NCBI GenBank assembly: GCA_023264815.1
Contig: JAHFUZ010000006.1
Span: 1-64,000 of the forward strand
DNA from: Arthrobacter sp.
GTDB taxonomy: Bacteria; Actinomycetota; Actinomycetes; Actinomycetales; Micrococcaceae
DNA: 64,000 nucleotides
Direction of reading: 5' to 3'
Below the pieces are notes generated by a model. The model was not told the origin of the DNA and did no database searches. It saw nothing but the letters and a program-made list of their open reading frames with translations. Each line of letters opens with the position of its first letter. The stretch's first letter is position 1. Below, piece after piece: positions 53,461 to 64,000 of this stretch. The translations under genes were made by a program, and so were the position numbers.

Positions 53461-54402
53461 TTAGTCCAGGTCCGACTCGTTGCCCTTGAGGAACTTCATC
53501 TGGATGAAGGCCACCAGGGCGAGGATGAGGAAGAGAATGACGGCGATGGCGGATCCGTAGCCGAAGTCCGACTCGGTGAAGGCCCGCTGGTAGATGTAGT
53601 ACTGGATGACGCGGGTGGCGTTGACCGGGCCGCCGCCGGTGGTGACGGACACGGTGTCGAAGACCTGGAAGGAACCGATCACCGTGACCACCAGGACCAT
53701 GACCAGGACCGGCCGCAGCAGCGGAAGGGTGATCTTGCGGAAGGTCTGGAACGGTGAGGCGCCGTCGAGCTTGGCCACCTCATAGACGTGGCCCGGGATG
53801 GCCTGCATGCCGGCGAAGATGAGCAGTGCGGTGTAGCCCATGTGGCGCCAGGTGTTGATCAGGGCCTGGGTGGGGATGGCCCACTCCTCGCTGCCGAAGA
53901 ACGCGACGCGGGGGAGGCCCGCCCATTCGATGAACTGGTTGACGACGCCGATCTGGTAGTCGAGCATCCAGAACCACAGCAGCGCGGCGATGACGTTGGA
54001 CATCATCCAGGGCAGCAGCAGGGCGCCGCGGATGAGGGTTGACTTCGCAACCTTGTGCATCAGGAGGGCCAGGCCCAGGGCCAGCGCGGTCTGGAGCACG
54101 ATGTTGAGGAAGACGTACTGGCCGGTGACGGCCAGGGAATTCCAGAACAGCGGGTCCTTGGCAATGGCCGTGTAGTTGTCCATCCCCACCCACTCCGGAT
54201 CGCCGAGGATGTTGTATTCGGTGAAGCTGAGGTACACGCCGCGGATGGTGGGGACAACGTAGAAGAAGATGAAGCCGATCATGGCCGGGGCGATGAAGAA
54301 CAGGGCGATCTTGAGGTCGCCGAGCCGCCGTAGGCCGCCCCTGGGGCTCGGGGTACCCGGCTGGGGCGGGGCTGGCCTGGTGTGTTTGGCAAGGGTGGTC
54401 AT
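53461..54402 (-). CDS. ABC sugar permease (MalF-like)
   Basis: 313 residues, six membrane segments. EAA loop: VYEVAKLDGASPFQTFRKIT. First gene of the importer. ATG 54402 has AAAGGG at good spacing and is preferred over a longer ORF starting 36 bases upstream. Its promoter region is shared with the divergent oxidoreductase gene and contains a LacI-type operator and a CRP-like site. Confidence 0.9.
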   Translation of the reverse strand: MTTLAKHTRPAPPQPGTPSPRGGLRRLGDLKIALFFIAPAMIGFIFFYVVPTIRGVYLSFTEYNILGDPEWVGMDNYTAIAKDPLFWNSLAVTGQYVFLNIVLQTALALGLALLMHKVAKSTLIRGALLLPWMMSNVIAALLWFWMLDYQIGVVNQFIEWAGLPRVAFFGSEEWAIPTQALINTWRHMGYTALLIFAGMQAIPGHVYEVAKLDGASPFQTFRKITLPLLRPVLVMVLVVTVIGSFQVFDTVSVTTGGGPVNATRVIQYYIYQRAFTESDFGYGSAIAVILFLILALVAFIQMKFLKGNESDLD

Positions 54403-54421
54403 CGTCGACCCTTTCCTGGAC

Positions 54422-54437
54422 TGTGATGTGGATAACA
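54422..54437. promoter_or_regulatory. CRP/GlxR-like site in the alpha-galactoside divergent region
   Basis: TGTGA-TGTGGA-TAACA, one mismatch to TGTGA-N6-TCACA, 20 bases upstream of the first permease start. Would allow catabolite control of the importer. Confidence 0.4.
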
Positions 54438-54448
54438 ACTGGTGAAGA

Positions 54449-54464
54449 ATCTACACGAGTAGAT
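54449..54464. promoter_or_regulatory. LacI-type operator (perfect palindrome)
   Basis: ATCTAC-ACGA-GTAGAT, a 16-base dyad with a CG-type centre as used by LacI-family repressors, between the divergent transport and oxidoreductase genes. The LacI gene is two genes away. Confidence 0.6.
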
Positions 54465-54524
54465 TTGTGAGGGCAAGCATTATTTTTTCGCTTTGCTGAG
54501 ATGGATTTATCCATTCGTCGGGCC

Positions 54525-54540
54525 GTTGACTCGAGTAGAT
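54525..54540 (+). promoter_or_regulatory. Second, imperfect LacI-type operator overlapping a -35-like element
   Basis: GTTGAC-TCGA-GTAGAT shares the right half and centre with the palindrome at 54449. TTGACT within it could be the -35 of the oxidoreductase gene, so binding here would block that promoter. Confidence 0.45.
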
Positions 54541-54611
54541 TGCGGTGGAACACTAAAGGTCGGGGTGGACAGCGCTTGCCCGGCCCACCGGCACCGATGG
54601 AAAGAGAGACG

Positions 54612-55814
54612 ATGGCGTTTTCACTTGGCGTTGTGGGAGTTGGCCAGTTCGGCGGGCAGTTCGCGCACCTGTTTAATCTCCATCCCGGCGTCACGTCGGT
54701 GTATGTGGTGGACGAACTCCCTGAGCGGGCAGCCGAGGCGGTGGACCGGTTCCACCTGGCCGGATCGAAGGCGGACTTCGATGAACTGTTGGCGTCCGAG
54801 GTCGACGCCGTGGCCATCTTCACCCAGCGCTGGACGCACGGTCCGCTGGTGGAGCGGGCGCTGCGCGCCGGAAAGCACGTCTACTCAGCGGTCCCCATGG
54901 CCATTTCCGAGGAGGAGATCGCCCGGATCATCGATGCGGTCCGGGACTCCGGCCTCGTCTACATGATGGGGGAGACCAGCTACTACAATCCGGCCACGGT
55001 CTATGCGCGGAAGCAGGTTGCGGCGGGCAAGTTCGGCCGGGTCTTCTACTCCGAGGGCGACTACGTCCACGACATGAACCTGGGCTTCTACGACGCTTAC
55101 CAGTACAGCGGAGGCGACCGCTGGAAGGAAACCGCGAGCTACCCGCCCATGCTGTATCCCACGCACGCCATTGGCGGTGTGCTCGGTGCCGTCGCTGCCC
55201 ATGCGGTCAGCGTCAGCTGCGTGGGGGTCAAGGACGACTGCAACGACGGCGTCTTCGACAAGCAGGTCAGCATGTTCAGCAACGACTTCTCCAATGCCAC
55301 TGCGCTGTTTGAACTCAACGACGGCGGCGTGATGCGAACCAACGAGATGCGCCGGGTGGGCTACCCGTCGCACATCAGGGAGTCCAGGTTCCGCTTCTTC
55401 GGGACAGAGGCCAGTTTTGAACAGCTTGCCAGGGTCACCGTGTGGCAGGACAAGGAAAGCGTCCACGACATCTCCGAGCAGTTCGAAACCCGCCCCAGCA
55501 TGGCCCTGGACGACCCGTCCCTGGCCAACGTCGCACCGGAGCTGAGGGACGCGTTTGTGTCCGGCCTCTCGCCCGTCCACGATGCCGGCCGGCTGCCGGT
55601 GGAATTCCTGGGTGCGCCGAACGGACATGAGGGCAGCCACCACTTCCTCGTGGACGACTTCGTCACGGCGGTCAACACCGGATCGCAGCCGCCGGTCAAC
55701 GCCTGGGTGGCCGCCCGGTTCACCCTTCCCGGCATCGTGGCGCACGAGTCCGCCCTCCGGGGCGGGGAGCGGCTGCCCATCCGCGACTTCGGCGACGCAC
55801 CGGCGAACCGATAG
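54612..55814 (+). CDS. Gfo/Idh/MocA-family oxidoreductase
   Basis: 400 residues. N-terminal Rossmann motif GVVGVGQFGGQFAHLF, NAD-type fold to about 125, with the EKP-equivalent segment altered to SAVPMAIS. C-terminal alpha/beta substrate domain from about 135 (EGDYVHDMNLGFYD, YPTHAIGGVLG with a catalytic His). It probably oxidises or interconverts a sugar or cyclitol released from the imported galactosides. ATG 54612 has AAAGAGAG upstream. Followed by the LacI gene after five bases, so the regulator is co-expressed with the enzyme. Confidence 0.87.
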   Translation: MAFSLGVVGVGQFGGQFAHLFNLHPGVTSVYVVDELPERAAEAVDRFHLAGSKADFDELLASEVDAVAIFTQRWTHGPLVERALRAGKHVYSAVPMAISEEEIARIIDAVRDSGLVYMMGETSYYNPATVYARKQVAAGKFGRVFYSEGDYVHDMNLGFYDAYQYSGGDRWKETASYPPMLYPTHAIGGVLGAVAAHAVSVSCVGVKDDCNDGVFDKQVSMFSNDFSNATALFELNDGGVMRTNEMRRVGYPSHIRESRFRFFGTEASFEQLARVTVWQDKESVHDISEQFETRPSMALDDPSLANVAPELRDAFVSGLSPVHDAGRLPVEFLGAPNGHEGSHHFLVDDFVTAVNTGSQPPVNAWVAARFTLPGIVAHESALRGGERLPIRDFGDAPANR

Positions 55815-55819
55815 CTAGC

Positions 55820-56848
55820 ATGGACACCATGACGACTCCCGCAGTGCAGGCTCCGCGCAGCCCGGTGACCCGCAAGGATGTTGCCCGCTACGCCGGCGTC
55901 AGCACCGCCGTCGTCAGCTATGTGGTCAACGGCGGGCCCAAGAAGGTGGCGCCGGCCACCGAAGCCAAGGTCCAGGACGCCATCCGGCGGCTGGGGTACC
56001 GTCCGAACGCCGCAGCGCGGGCCCTGAAACTGGGGTCGAGCGAAACCATCGGGCTGGTCATCCCGGACAACAGCAACCCTTTCTTCTCGTTGCTGGCACA
56101 CGCTGTGGAGGAAGCTGCCGCCGAACTGGGCTACGCCCTGCTGCTGACCAATTCGGACGGAAACCTCGCGAAGGAACTCCAGCACGTCCGCAACCTGGCC
56201 GCACGCCAGGTGGACGGCGTCATACTTTCCAGCGTCCTGATGGAACCGGGCCTGGCAGAACTCGAATCGGCGGAGATACGCATAGTTCTCCTGAACCACA
56301 GTGCCGATGCACCTGGCTTCAACAGCGTGGGCGTGGATCTGCTGGAGGGTGCGAAAACGGCCGTTGGGCACCTGATTGGCCACGGCCACACCAGCATCGC
56401 CCTTGCCATGGGTACGAATACGGGCAACTACTACGACAGCCGTGAGGAAGGCTGGCTGCAGGCACTGGCTGCGGCAGGCCTGCCTGAAGGGCCAATCGTC
56501 CGTTCCCCTTTCACCCGCGAAGGCGGCTATGCCGCAGGGAAACGCCTCCTGGCCTCGGCGGACCGTCCCACGGCCATTTTTGCCACGTCTGACCTGCAGG
56601 CCGTCGGTATCCTCCGTGCACTCCATGAGGCGGGGGTCTCCGTCCCGGGCGACATTGCGCTGGCCTCCTTCGACGGCTCAGCGGAAGCGGAGTACAGCTG
56701 GCCTCCCCTTACAACAGTGAAACAGCCGGCAAAAGCGATGGCGGAGGCTGCTGTGAGCGCCCTGATCGGGGCACACCGCGGCAACGAATCGGAGCATCTG
56801 ATCTTTCCTGGCGAGTTACAGGTCCGGCAGTCCTGCGGCTGTCCGTGA
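55820..56848 (+). CDS. LacI-family repressor of the alpha-galactoside locus
   Basis: 342 residues. HTH at about 17-38 (TRKDVARYAGVSTAVVSYVV), hinge PNAAARALK, then a periplasmic-binding-protein-like sensor domain (IGLVIPDNSNPFFSLLAHAV; FATSDLQAVGILRALHEAGV; LASFDGSAEAEYSWPPLTTV). It should bind the ATCTAC-N4-GTAGAT palindrome in the divergent region and release in the presence of sugar. Start is ATG 55820 or ATG 55829 (MTTPAVQ); neither has a strong binding site. Confidence 0.9.
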   Translation: MDTMTTPAVQAPRSPVTRKDVARYAGVSTAVVSYVVNGGPKKVAPATEAKVQDAIRRLGYRPNAAARALKLGSSETIGLVIPDNSNPFFSLLAHAVEEAAAELGYALLLTNSDGNLAKELQHVRNLAARQVDGVILSSVLMEPGLAELESAEIRIVLLNHSADAPGFNSVGVDLLEGAKTAVGHLIGHGHTSIALAMGTNTGNYYDSREEGWLQALAAAGLPEGPIVRSPFTREGGYAAGKRLLASADRPTAIFATSDLQAVGILRALHEAGVSVPGDIALASFDGSAEAEYSWPPLTTVKQPAKAMAEAAVSALIGAHRGNESEHLIFPGELQVRQSCGCP

Positions 56849-56867
56849 CCCGCCGGCGGCTGGGCCG

Positions 56868-57650
56868 CTAGCCCGCGATCCGGACTTTGCCGACGCGCTC
56901 GCCAAGGACCCTCCGGGCGTCAGCTCCCAGCCCTGAATCGCTGATGACCTCGTCCGCATCCTCCAGGCCCGCGATGGTGCTGATGCCCTGCAGCCCCCAC
57001 TTGGTGTGGTCGGCAAGTACCACGGTTTTCCGGGCAGCGGCCACGAATGCCCTGTCCGTTTCAGCCTCCAGCAGGTTGGGCGTGGTGAACCCTGCCTCTG
57101 AGTCCATGCCGTGGACGCCCAGGAACAGCACATCCAGGTGCAGCTGCTTGAGCGCCGCCGTCGCGATGGGTCCCACCAAAGCGTCCGACGGCGTGCGCTC
57201 GCCGCCGATGAGGATCACCGTGGAGGCGAAACGGGCCGGGCCGGGGGACACATGGTGGAACAGATCCGCGATTCGCACCGAGTTGGTGACCACCGTGATG
57301 CGCGGACCGTTGACCAGCTCCTTCGCCAGCGCCCACGTGGTGGTTCCGGCGCTGAAGCCCACGGCCATTCCCTCATGCACCAGTCCCGCGGCCTCCACCG
57401 CGATGGCCCTCTTCTCCGCCGTCAACTGCGTGGACTTGAGTTCAAACCCGGGCTCGTGGGTGCTGACGTCGCCGGGAATCTTGGCGCCGCCATGGATGCG
57501 CTCCAGCCGGCCACCCTCCTCCAGCAGCTCAATGTCCCGCCGCACTGTCATCAGTGACACGCCCAGCTGCTGCGCCAGGTCAGAAACCCGCACCACCCGC
57601 TCCCGCTGGAGGGCGTCGACAATAGCTTCGTGTCGTGCAGCGGGGAGCAT
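56868..57650 (-). CDS. DeoR/GlpR-family regulator
   Basis: 260 residues from ATG 57650, which has AAGGA nine bases upstream; a TTG three codons upstream is possible. HTH (about 18-40: VSDLAQQLGVSLMTVRRDIE), then the DeoR signature LLEEGGRLERIHGGA. The DeoRC sugar-phosphate domain follows (GFSAGTTTWALAKEL, VTNSVRIADLF, LIGGERTPSDALVGP, FLGVHGMDSEAGFTT). It is convergent with the LacI gene and just downstream of acs on the same strand. Target unknown; a sugar-phosphate operon elsewhere is likely since no adjacent sugar gene fits. Confidence 0.88.
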   Translation of the reverse strand: MLPAARHEAIVDALQRERVVRVSDLAQQLGVSLMTVRRDIELLEEGGRLERIHGGAKIPGDVSTHEPGFELKSTQLTAEKRAIAVEAAGLVHEGMAVGFSAGTTTWALAKELVNGPRITVVTNSVRIADLFHHVSPGPARFASTVILIGGERTPSDALVGPIATAALKQLHLDVLFLGVHGMDSEAGFTTPNLLEAETDRAFVAAARKTVVLADHTKWGLQGISTIAGLEDADEVISDSGLGADARRVLGERVGKVRIAG

Positions 57651-57721
57651 CGGAAGCAATCCTTCTTGGCAGGCGGCGGGGCTGGGTCCAGTCTAGGCCG
57701 CACCCCGCTCCCGCCACGGAC

Positions 57722-59743
<2,022 letters not shown>

Positions 59744-59891
59744 GGTGAACCTCATCATTCATCGGTCTGATCTGCGGCCGCCCGCGACCATGCCGTGCCC
59801 CGCCGCTGTGCGCGGCATCGGGCAAGGCAGATCACGGAAGTTCCGCAAAGAGCTGTTCCGGAATCAAGACTAATGCTTGCGTCTGAACCTG

Positions 59892-59907
59892 TGTGTCAGC
59901 TGTCACA
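59892..59907. promoter_or_regulatory. CRP/GlxR-like site upstream of acs
   Basis: TGTGT-CAGCTG-TCACA, one mismatch to the consensus and nearly symmetric. It is in a 408-base gap between acs and the divergent membrane-protein gene. The gap also has GATCA-N5-TGATC near 59985-60000; I see no ORF or other clear signal in it. Confidence 0.55.
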
Positions 59908-60151
59908 GTGCTGCCCGCGAACGGCATTTATTTAGCGGTGAATGGTTGGCTGACCCCGCCCGCCGCGCTCCCGGAGCCGTGGATCAGCTAGTGATCGGCC
60001 ATGCGGTTGGCTAGGCTGAGTTTGAATTGTGACTTTCTACGGAGCTGTCCGATCCGGGGCATTACTGCCCGGGCCTGGCCGCTGCCGCCGTTCCGGACGG
60101 CACAGTTTTTGGGTCGGAACCGTCCCGTGCCGCCACGCTAAGGAGAACAGA

Positions 60152-61462
60152 ATGAACCAGCAAAGCTTCGGCCAAAAACTTGGCCCCGAAACGGAGCCCG
60201 GGCCTGACGCCGCAACGGGAAACGGCGCACCGAAGGACGCGCAGCGGCCCGCCGCGGGCAAACCGGGCACCACCAATCAGGCCGTGCTGGGCAAGTTCAC
60301 CATCCGGGACCTGGCGGTTTTCGCTGCCACCCTGATCCTCCTGGTCGCATCGCTGCTTCCGGTCTTCTTCGGCCGGTTCAACCTCTGGAATGCCGGCAGC
60401 CTGTTCTTCCTGGGCCTGGGCCTTGTGCTGCCGCTGATCGTCGCCGCCCTTTTTGCTGCCCGCCGGCTGGCCCCTGCCACGAAAATCCGCATCGGATCGC
60501 TGTCCGTTGACCAGTTTGCCTCCGTGGTGGCGTCCTTCGCCCTGGCGTTTTTCTTCGTCTCCGCGGCCGCTGCGTTCGTCCCCAGCCTCCTGGTGGGCCT
60601 GGCAGGTTCCGTGATTCTCTTCGCAGCCACCGTGCTGGGCCGCTTTATCCCCTACTTCGCCGGCGACTTCCTGGGACGCGACGAAACCCCCGCCCACATC
60701 ATGGCGCGTGAATCGGCCGTTCCACTGCCCCGGCCGCACACGCCCAAGCAACCCAAACCTGCTGACGGAACCGGGAAGGCATCCAAGCCGGCGTTCGGCA
60801 TCCCCGCCGGGCCATGGTCGTCCGGGCGCAACGCGGCATCCGAACCTGCCGCACCCGTTGCCTCCGGACCGGCCGCGCCCGCGCCCGTTGCCTCCGCACC
60901 GGCCGCGCCCGTTGCTTCGGCACCGCCCGCCTCGGCCACAGGTGCTGCGGCACCGGCCGCCGACCCGACCCCCGCAACGCAAGCGGCCGACGTCGTGCCT
61001 TCAGCTTCGCCGGCAACCGCCCCCGCTGCGTCTGCCGCCGAAGAGACGCAGCTGGCTGACGTTCCGGCGCCGGCGGCTCCTGCTGACCATGCGCCGGCGT
61101 CCGCCGGAGCAGCAACGCACGACGCCGGCGCCCAGGCCCCCGCCCCGGCCCGCCAGTCTGCCGCCGAACCGGCTGCCACGGCAGTCCACCAGCAGGTGCG
61201 GATCGCGGAACCCATCGGTGCCACCGTCGATCCGGCCAGCCGGCCGGAAGAAGCGGACGAACAGCCCGTGCACGAGGCCTTCTGGTTCGCCGTCGCGCAG
61301 CACCGGACCGCCGTGGACCCGCGGACGGGTGCCCCGGCGTTTGTGATCGAACCCGGCGGCTGGGTGCTGGCACTGGAAGACCGCGGACACGAATTCCTGG
61401 TCCAGCACACCGACGGCCGGCTGGGCGTGCTGCGCGACCTCAGCAACATCGAGCGCGGTTAG
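60152..61462 (+). CDS. Membrane protein with long Ala/Pro-rich tail, unknown function
   Basis: 436 residues. A polar N terminus (about 1-45), then four membrane segments (about 52-170; FAATLILLVASLLPVFFG, LFFLGLGLVLPLIVAALFAA). A disordered Ala/Pro/Thr tail follows (about 200-360; repeats of PVASAPAAP type), and a short globular C-terminal domain (EAFWFAVAQHRTAVDPRTGA to LGVLRDLSNIERG) that looks like a conserved ligand- or protein-binding domain. AAGGAG before ATG is strong. The tail resembles a spacer placing the C-terminal domain away from the membrane. Just upstream of nth; no family name can be given. Confidence 0.75.
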   Translation: MNQQSFGQKLGPETEPGPDAATGNGAPKDAQRPAAGKPGTTNQAVLGKFTIRDLAVFAATLILLVASLLPVFFGRFNLWNAGSLFFLGLGLVLPLIVAALFAARRLAPATKIRIGSLSVDQFASVVASFALAFFFVSAAAAFVPSLLVGLAGSVILFAATVLGRFIPYFAGDFLGRDETPAHIMARESAVPLPRPHTPKQPKPADGTGKASKPAFGIPAGPWSSGRNAASEPAAPVASGPAAPAPVASAPAAPVASAPPASATGAAAPAADPTPATQAADVVPSASPATAPAASAAEETQLADVPAPAAPADHAPASAGAATHDAGAQAPAPARQSAAEPAATAVHQQVRIAEPIGATVDPASRPEEADEQPVHEAFWFAVAQHRTAVDPRTGAPAFVIEPGGWVLALEDRGHEFLVQHTDGRLGVLRDLSNIERG

Positions 61463-61471
61463 ACGGGCCAC

Positions 61472-62314
61472 GTGGCCACCATCCGTCAACGCGGCGCCGG
61501 TCCCGTCCGGGCTGCCGTGCCCCTCCCGGCAGGCGGGGAATCGATCCTGGCCCTGAAGCGACGGGCCCGCCGGATCAACAGGGCGTTGGCGGAGAAGTAC
61601 CCCTACGCCCACGCCGAGCTTGATTTCCGGAACCCGTTCGAGCTGGTGGTAGCCACGGTGCTGTCTGCTCAGACCACTGACGTGCTGGTAAACCAGGTCA
61701 CCAAGATCCTGTTTGCCCGGTACCCGGATGCCCGCGCCATGTCCGAAGCCGAACCTGCCGAGCTGGAAACGATTCTGCAGCCCACCGGGTTTTTCCGGGC
61801 CAAAACGAAAAACGTGCTGGCGCTGAGCAACCGCCTGGTGGACGAATTCAACGGCGAGGTGCCGGGCCGTCTGGAAGACCTGGTGACCCTTCCCGGCGTC
61901 GGACGGAAAACGGCGAATGTGGTGCTGGGCAATGCCTTCGGAGTGCCCGGCATTACGGTCGATACGCACTTCGGCCGGCTGGCGCGGCGTTTCGGCTGGA
62001 CGGCGTCCGAGGACCCGGTCCAGATCGAGTTTGACGTCGCCGAGCTGTTCGAACCGAGGGACTGGACCATGCTGTCGCACCGGGTGGTATTCCATGGGCG
62101 CCGGGTATGCCACTCCCGGAAGCCGGCCTGCGGCGCGTGCCCGGTGGCCAACTGGTGCCCCAGCTACGGGCTCGGCGAGACCGACCCCGCCAAAGCGGCC
62201 AAGCTGCTCAAATACGAGCTGGCGCCCGGGAACGAAGCCCTGCTGGAAAAACTGCTGACCGAAACACACCGGGCCGCCGAGATCCGGATGGAATCCCAGA
62301 GGCGGCTCCCGTGA
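61472..62314 (+). CDS. nth: Endonuclease III (DNA glycosylase/AP lyase)
   Basis: 280 residues. HhH-GPD protein: catalytic K146 in [12 protein letters not shown], Asp D164 in [13 protein letters not shown], and the iron-sulfur cluster cysteines C213, C220, C223 and C229 with standard C-X6-C-X2-C-X5-C spacing. Removes oxidised pyrimidines and cuts AP sites. GTG start; the first 25 residues are a basic extension compared with E. coli Nth. Overlaps the Nudix gene by GTGA, a common actinobacterial pairing. Confidence 0.95.
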   Translation: MATIRQRGAGPVRAAVPLPAGGESILALKRRARRINRALAEKYPYAHAELDFRNPFELVVATVLSAQTTDVLVNQVTKILFARYPDARAMSEAEPAELETILQPTGFFRAKTKNVLALSNRLVDEFNGEVPGRLEDLVTLPGVGRKTANVVLGNAFGVPGITVDTHFGRLARRFGWTASEDPVQIEFDVAELFEPRDWTMLSHRVVFHGRRVCHSRKPACGACPVANWCPSYGLGETDPAKAAKLLKYELAPGNEALLEKLLTETHRAAEIRMESQRRLP

Positions 62315-62988
62315 GCGCGCGCCAGGACCTGATTGACCTGGTGGAGCGGTCGGACAACGGTGACGTCACCGCGCCCAACACCGCATGGGCGGCTCTCACC
62401 GTGGATGAGGCCATCGCCCGGAAGGCGGCCGTCCTGATGCTCTTCGGTGTGCTGGACGACGTTCCGGCCGCTTCCAGCATGCCCTTGGCCGCGGCCGACC
62501 TTGATGTGCTGCTGCTCGAACGGGCCCACACGCTCGGCTCGCATCCAGGCCAGGTGGCCTTCCCGGGCGGGGGCATCGACCCTGACGAAACCCCGGTAGC
62601 GGCGGCCCTCAGGGAAGCGGAAGAAGAAACGGGGCTCGACTCGGCAGGCGTGGAGGTCCTGGGCACCCTGCAGGAGCTTGGACTTGCCCGCAGCAACTTC
62701 CTGGTGACTCCCGTGCTCGGGTGGTGGACCTCGCCGTCGCCCGTTCATGTAGTGGACTACGCCGAGTCCGCCCAGGTTTTCCGGGTTCCCGTCCGCGACC
62801 TGCTGGACCCCGCCAACCGCGTCACGGCCACCATCAGGCGCGACGGGCACACCTTCACCAGCCCTGCCTTCGAAGTCTGCGGCGTGCTGGTGTGGGGTTT
62901 CACCGGAATCATCCTCGATGGCCTTTTCGACCAGTTGGGCTGGGCGGTGCCGTGGGACCGGACGCGCTTGCACGAGGTGGCGTTCTAG
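62311..62988 (+). CDS. CoA-pyrophosphatase-type Nudix hydrolase
   Basis: 225 residues. The Nudix box G-x5-E-x7-REAEEETGL appears as [20 protein letters not shown], preceded by the CoA-hydrolase motif [25 protein letters not shown] segment (positions about 65-85). It would cleave CoA or acyl-CoA to phosphopantetheine and ADP, as in coenzyme quality control. GTG start overlapping the nth stop. No signal; cytosolic. Confidence 0.88.
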   Translation: MSARQDLIDLVERSDNGDVTAPNTAWAALTVDEAIARKAAVLMLFGVLDDVPAASSMPLAAADLDVLLLERAHTLGSHPGQVAFPGGGIDPDETPVAAALREAEEETGLDSAGVEVLGTLQELGLARSNFLVTPVLGWWTSPSPVHVVDYAESAQVFRVPVRDLLDPANRVTATIRRDGHTFTSPAFEVCGVLVWGFTGIILDGLFDQLGWAVPWDRTRLHEVAF

Positions 62989-63028
62989 GCTCCGGCCGTG
63001 GCTCGGACCGGTGTCCGTGCCTTCCGGC

Positions 63029-63226
63029 CTAGCTTGTATGCGGCTTCTGGCGCAGGTCAACCACAACGCCGGTCGCCGCGTTTTCACGTAAGGCATTAAT
63101 ACCGTCCTTCAACGCACCGAGGTGCTTGAAGTCAGGCGAAACGGCCACAACATTGCCGTGTTTGTCTGTGAGACGGAGCCGATACGCTTCGTCGCCAACC
63201 CGATGTATTTCAAACCTGCCAGGCAT
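63029..63226 (-). CDS. YegP-like (DUF1508) small protein
   Basis: 65 residues from MPGRFEIHRV, chosen because GGGGAG lies about eight bases upstream; a longer ORF to 63256 has no binding site. One DUF1508 repeat: FEIHRVGDEAYRLRLTDKHG then NVVAVSPDFKHLGALKDGIN and ATGVVVDL. Function unknown. It is the second such gene in the window and lies in the same direction as, and downstream of, the exonuclease/polymerase gene. Confidence 0.8.
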   Translation of the reverse strand: MPGRFEIHRVGDEAYRLRLTDKHGNVVAVSPDFKHLGALKDGINALRENAATGVVVDLRQKPHTS

Positions 63227-63267
63227 GAACCGGACCTCCCCTTTGGTATGCGCCATTGCATTGGTAG

Positions 63268-63287
63268 CCGGGCGCGCAGGCGCCCGG
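63268..63287 (-). terminator. Short hairpin between the PolA-like and YegP-like genes
   Basis: CCGGGCG (63268-63274) pairs with CGCCCGG (63281-63287) around a 6-nt loop; no T-tract. Likely end of the polymerase-like transcript. Confidence 0.5.
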
Positions 63288-63350
63288 AATCCCTGACTGT
63301 AACGTGGCGCACGGGAGAGTGCGACCTACTGCCGGGTAGGTTACTTTGGG

Positions 63351-64000
63351 CTACTTTGCGTTGTCGTAGGAGTCCACGACAGCCACGCTGACGGGGAATT
63401 CCACGGGGATGGGGCCGAACAGGAGCTCCTTGGCCGCGGCGGCCGATTCTTCGATGGCGCGGATGCAGGCTGCCACTCCGGACTCGGGGGCGTGGACCAT
63501 CACCTCGTCGTGCAGGAAGAAGACCAGTTCCGCCTGGACGGAACCGTCGGCACGCATCGCGCGCAGCCGCCGTCGTAATTCCGCCAGCCAGCATGCCGCC
63601 CAGTCAGCGGCCGAACCCTGCACCACAAAGTTTCGGGTGAAGCGGCCGCGGGAGCGCGCGATCGCTTCCGCGCGGCGCTGTTCATCCGCGGTGGCTGACT
63701 GCTGGCTCCGGAACCACTGTTCCGACGGCGGCGGGCTGCTGCGGCCCAGCCTGGTGGTCACAGTGCCGCCGGCCTCGCCGTCCCGTGCGGCTTGTTCCAC
63801 AAAGCCAACGGCCCGCGGGTAGGTACGCGCGAGCTGCGGCATCAGGCGCCCCGATTCGCCCGTGGTGGCGCCGTAGATGGCACCCAGGAGGGCCACCTTT
63901 GCCTTGGCGCGGTCGCCGCCGAAGCCCTGCGCGGCGATGCCCGCGTACAGGTCCTTCCCGCGCGCAGCCTCGGCCATTTTGGAGTCCTGCGCGAGCGCCA
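63351..64000 (-). CDS. Bifunctional 3'-5' exonuclease/DNA polymerase (PolA-like), C-terminal part
   Basis: Truncated by the window: the reading frame (ALAQDSKMAEAARGKDLYAG) runs out at base 64000, so only about 215 C-terminal residues are visible. Family A polymerase fingers/palm: KVALLGAIYGATTGESGRLM, RNFVVQGSAADWAACWLAEL and palm motif C FFLHDEVMVHAPES with the metal-binding Asp-Glu. Actinobacteria carry this short exonuclease-polymerase protein alongside PolA. Role in repair is inferred. The last residues (SVAVVDSYDNAK) are the natural C terminus. Confidence 0.9.
   Translation of the reverse strand, partial: ALAQDSKMAEAARGKDLYAGIAAQGFGGDRAKAKVALLGAIYGATTGESGRLMPQLARTYPRAVGFVEQAARDGEAGGTVTTRLGRSSPPPSEQWFRSQQSATADEQRRAEAIARSRGRFTRNFVVQGSAADWAACWLAELRRRLRAMRADGSVQAELVFFLHDEVMVHAPESGVAACIRAIEESAAAAKELLFGPIPVEFPVSVAVVDSYDNAK

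Overview
The window is high-GC DNA with tight, often overlapping operons (ATGA/GTGA junctions), GTG and TTG starts, a GlxR-type CRP regulator, a MarP-like protease and ABC sugar importers that lack their own ATPase. Together these point to an actinobacterium of the Micrococcaceae, most likely Arthrobacter or Pseudarthrobacter. This assignment rests on family recognition only. I see no rRNA, CRISPR array, integrase or prophage. One tRNA (Pro, CGG) is present.

Layout. 1-2.4 kb: decayed accessory DNA with a hairpin that may be an insertion-sequence end, a small membrane protein, a large palindromic repeat, a frameshifted small gene, a lytic transglycosylase and a phosphodiester-glycosidase pseudogene. 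2.4-3.8 kb: a single-domain response regulator and a GAF-ANTAR regulator. 4.2-7.4 kb: a four-gene operon of secreted proteins with SipW-type signals. 7.5-11 kb: an adenylate kinase-like protein, an NAD-dependent epimerase and an S8 protease. 11-18 kb: a complete D-galactonate module (FCD regulator, ABC importer, dehydratase, aldolase, kinase). 18-23 kb: DNA alkylation repair, a PAP2 phosphatase and a chaperone group (MerR/HspR-like regulator, Hsp20, J-domain protein, unknown protein, AAA ATPase). 23-33 kb: GH1, App1-type phosphatase, DUF72, GH15, YegP-like, HAD, sterol-carrier-like, asparaginase and a molybdopterin oxidoreductase. 33-35 kb: purD and purC. 35.2-36.9 kb: an XRE-TPR regulator divergent from a tiny secreted peptide carrying TGNWPDPM twice. 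37-44 kb: tRNA-Pro, a heterodimeric ABC exporter, a metallophosphoesterase and a class A PBP. 44-49 kb: DUF4177, RidA, Nudix, CRP/GlxR, MarP-like and aroQ. 49-57 kb: an alpha-galactoside locus (permease, permease, binding protein, GH36; divergent Gfo/Idh oxidoreductase and LacI). 57-64 kb: DeoR regulator, acetyl-CoA synthetase, membrane protein, endonuclease III, CoA-type Nudix, YegP-like, and the C-terminal part of a PolA-like exonuclease/polymerase cut by the window end.

The most interesting locus is the XRE-TPR regulator with the divergent secreted peptide. It has the layout of an RRNPP-type peptide-pheromone system, which is known mainly from Firmicutes. The octapeptide is duplicated inside the precursor, and the two DNA copies differ only at three synonymous third positions.

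Other themes: three large palindromic repeats sit directly at stop codons and share a CCCCACC-like edge. CRP-like sites (TGTGA-N6-TCACA with one mismatch) lie upstream of the galactonate importer, the alpha-galactoside importer and acs, and a CRP-family gene is in the same window, which suggests one catabolite-control network.
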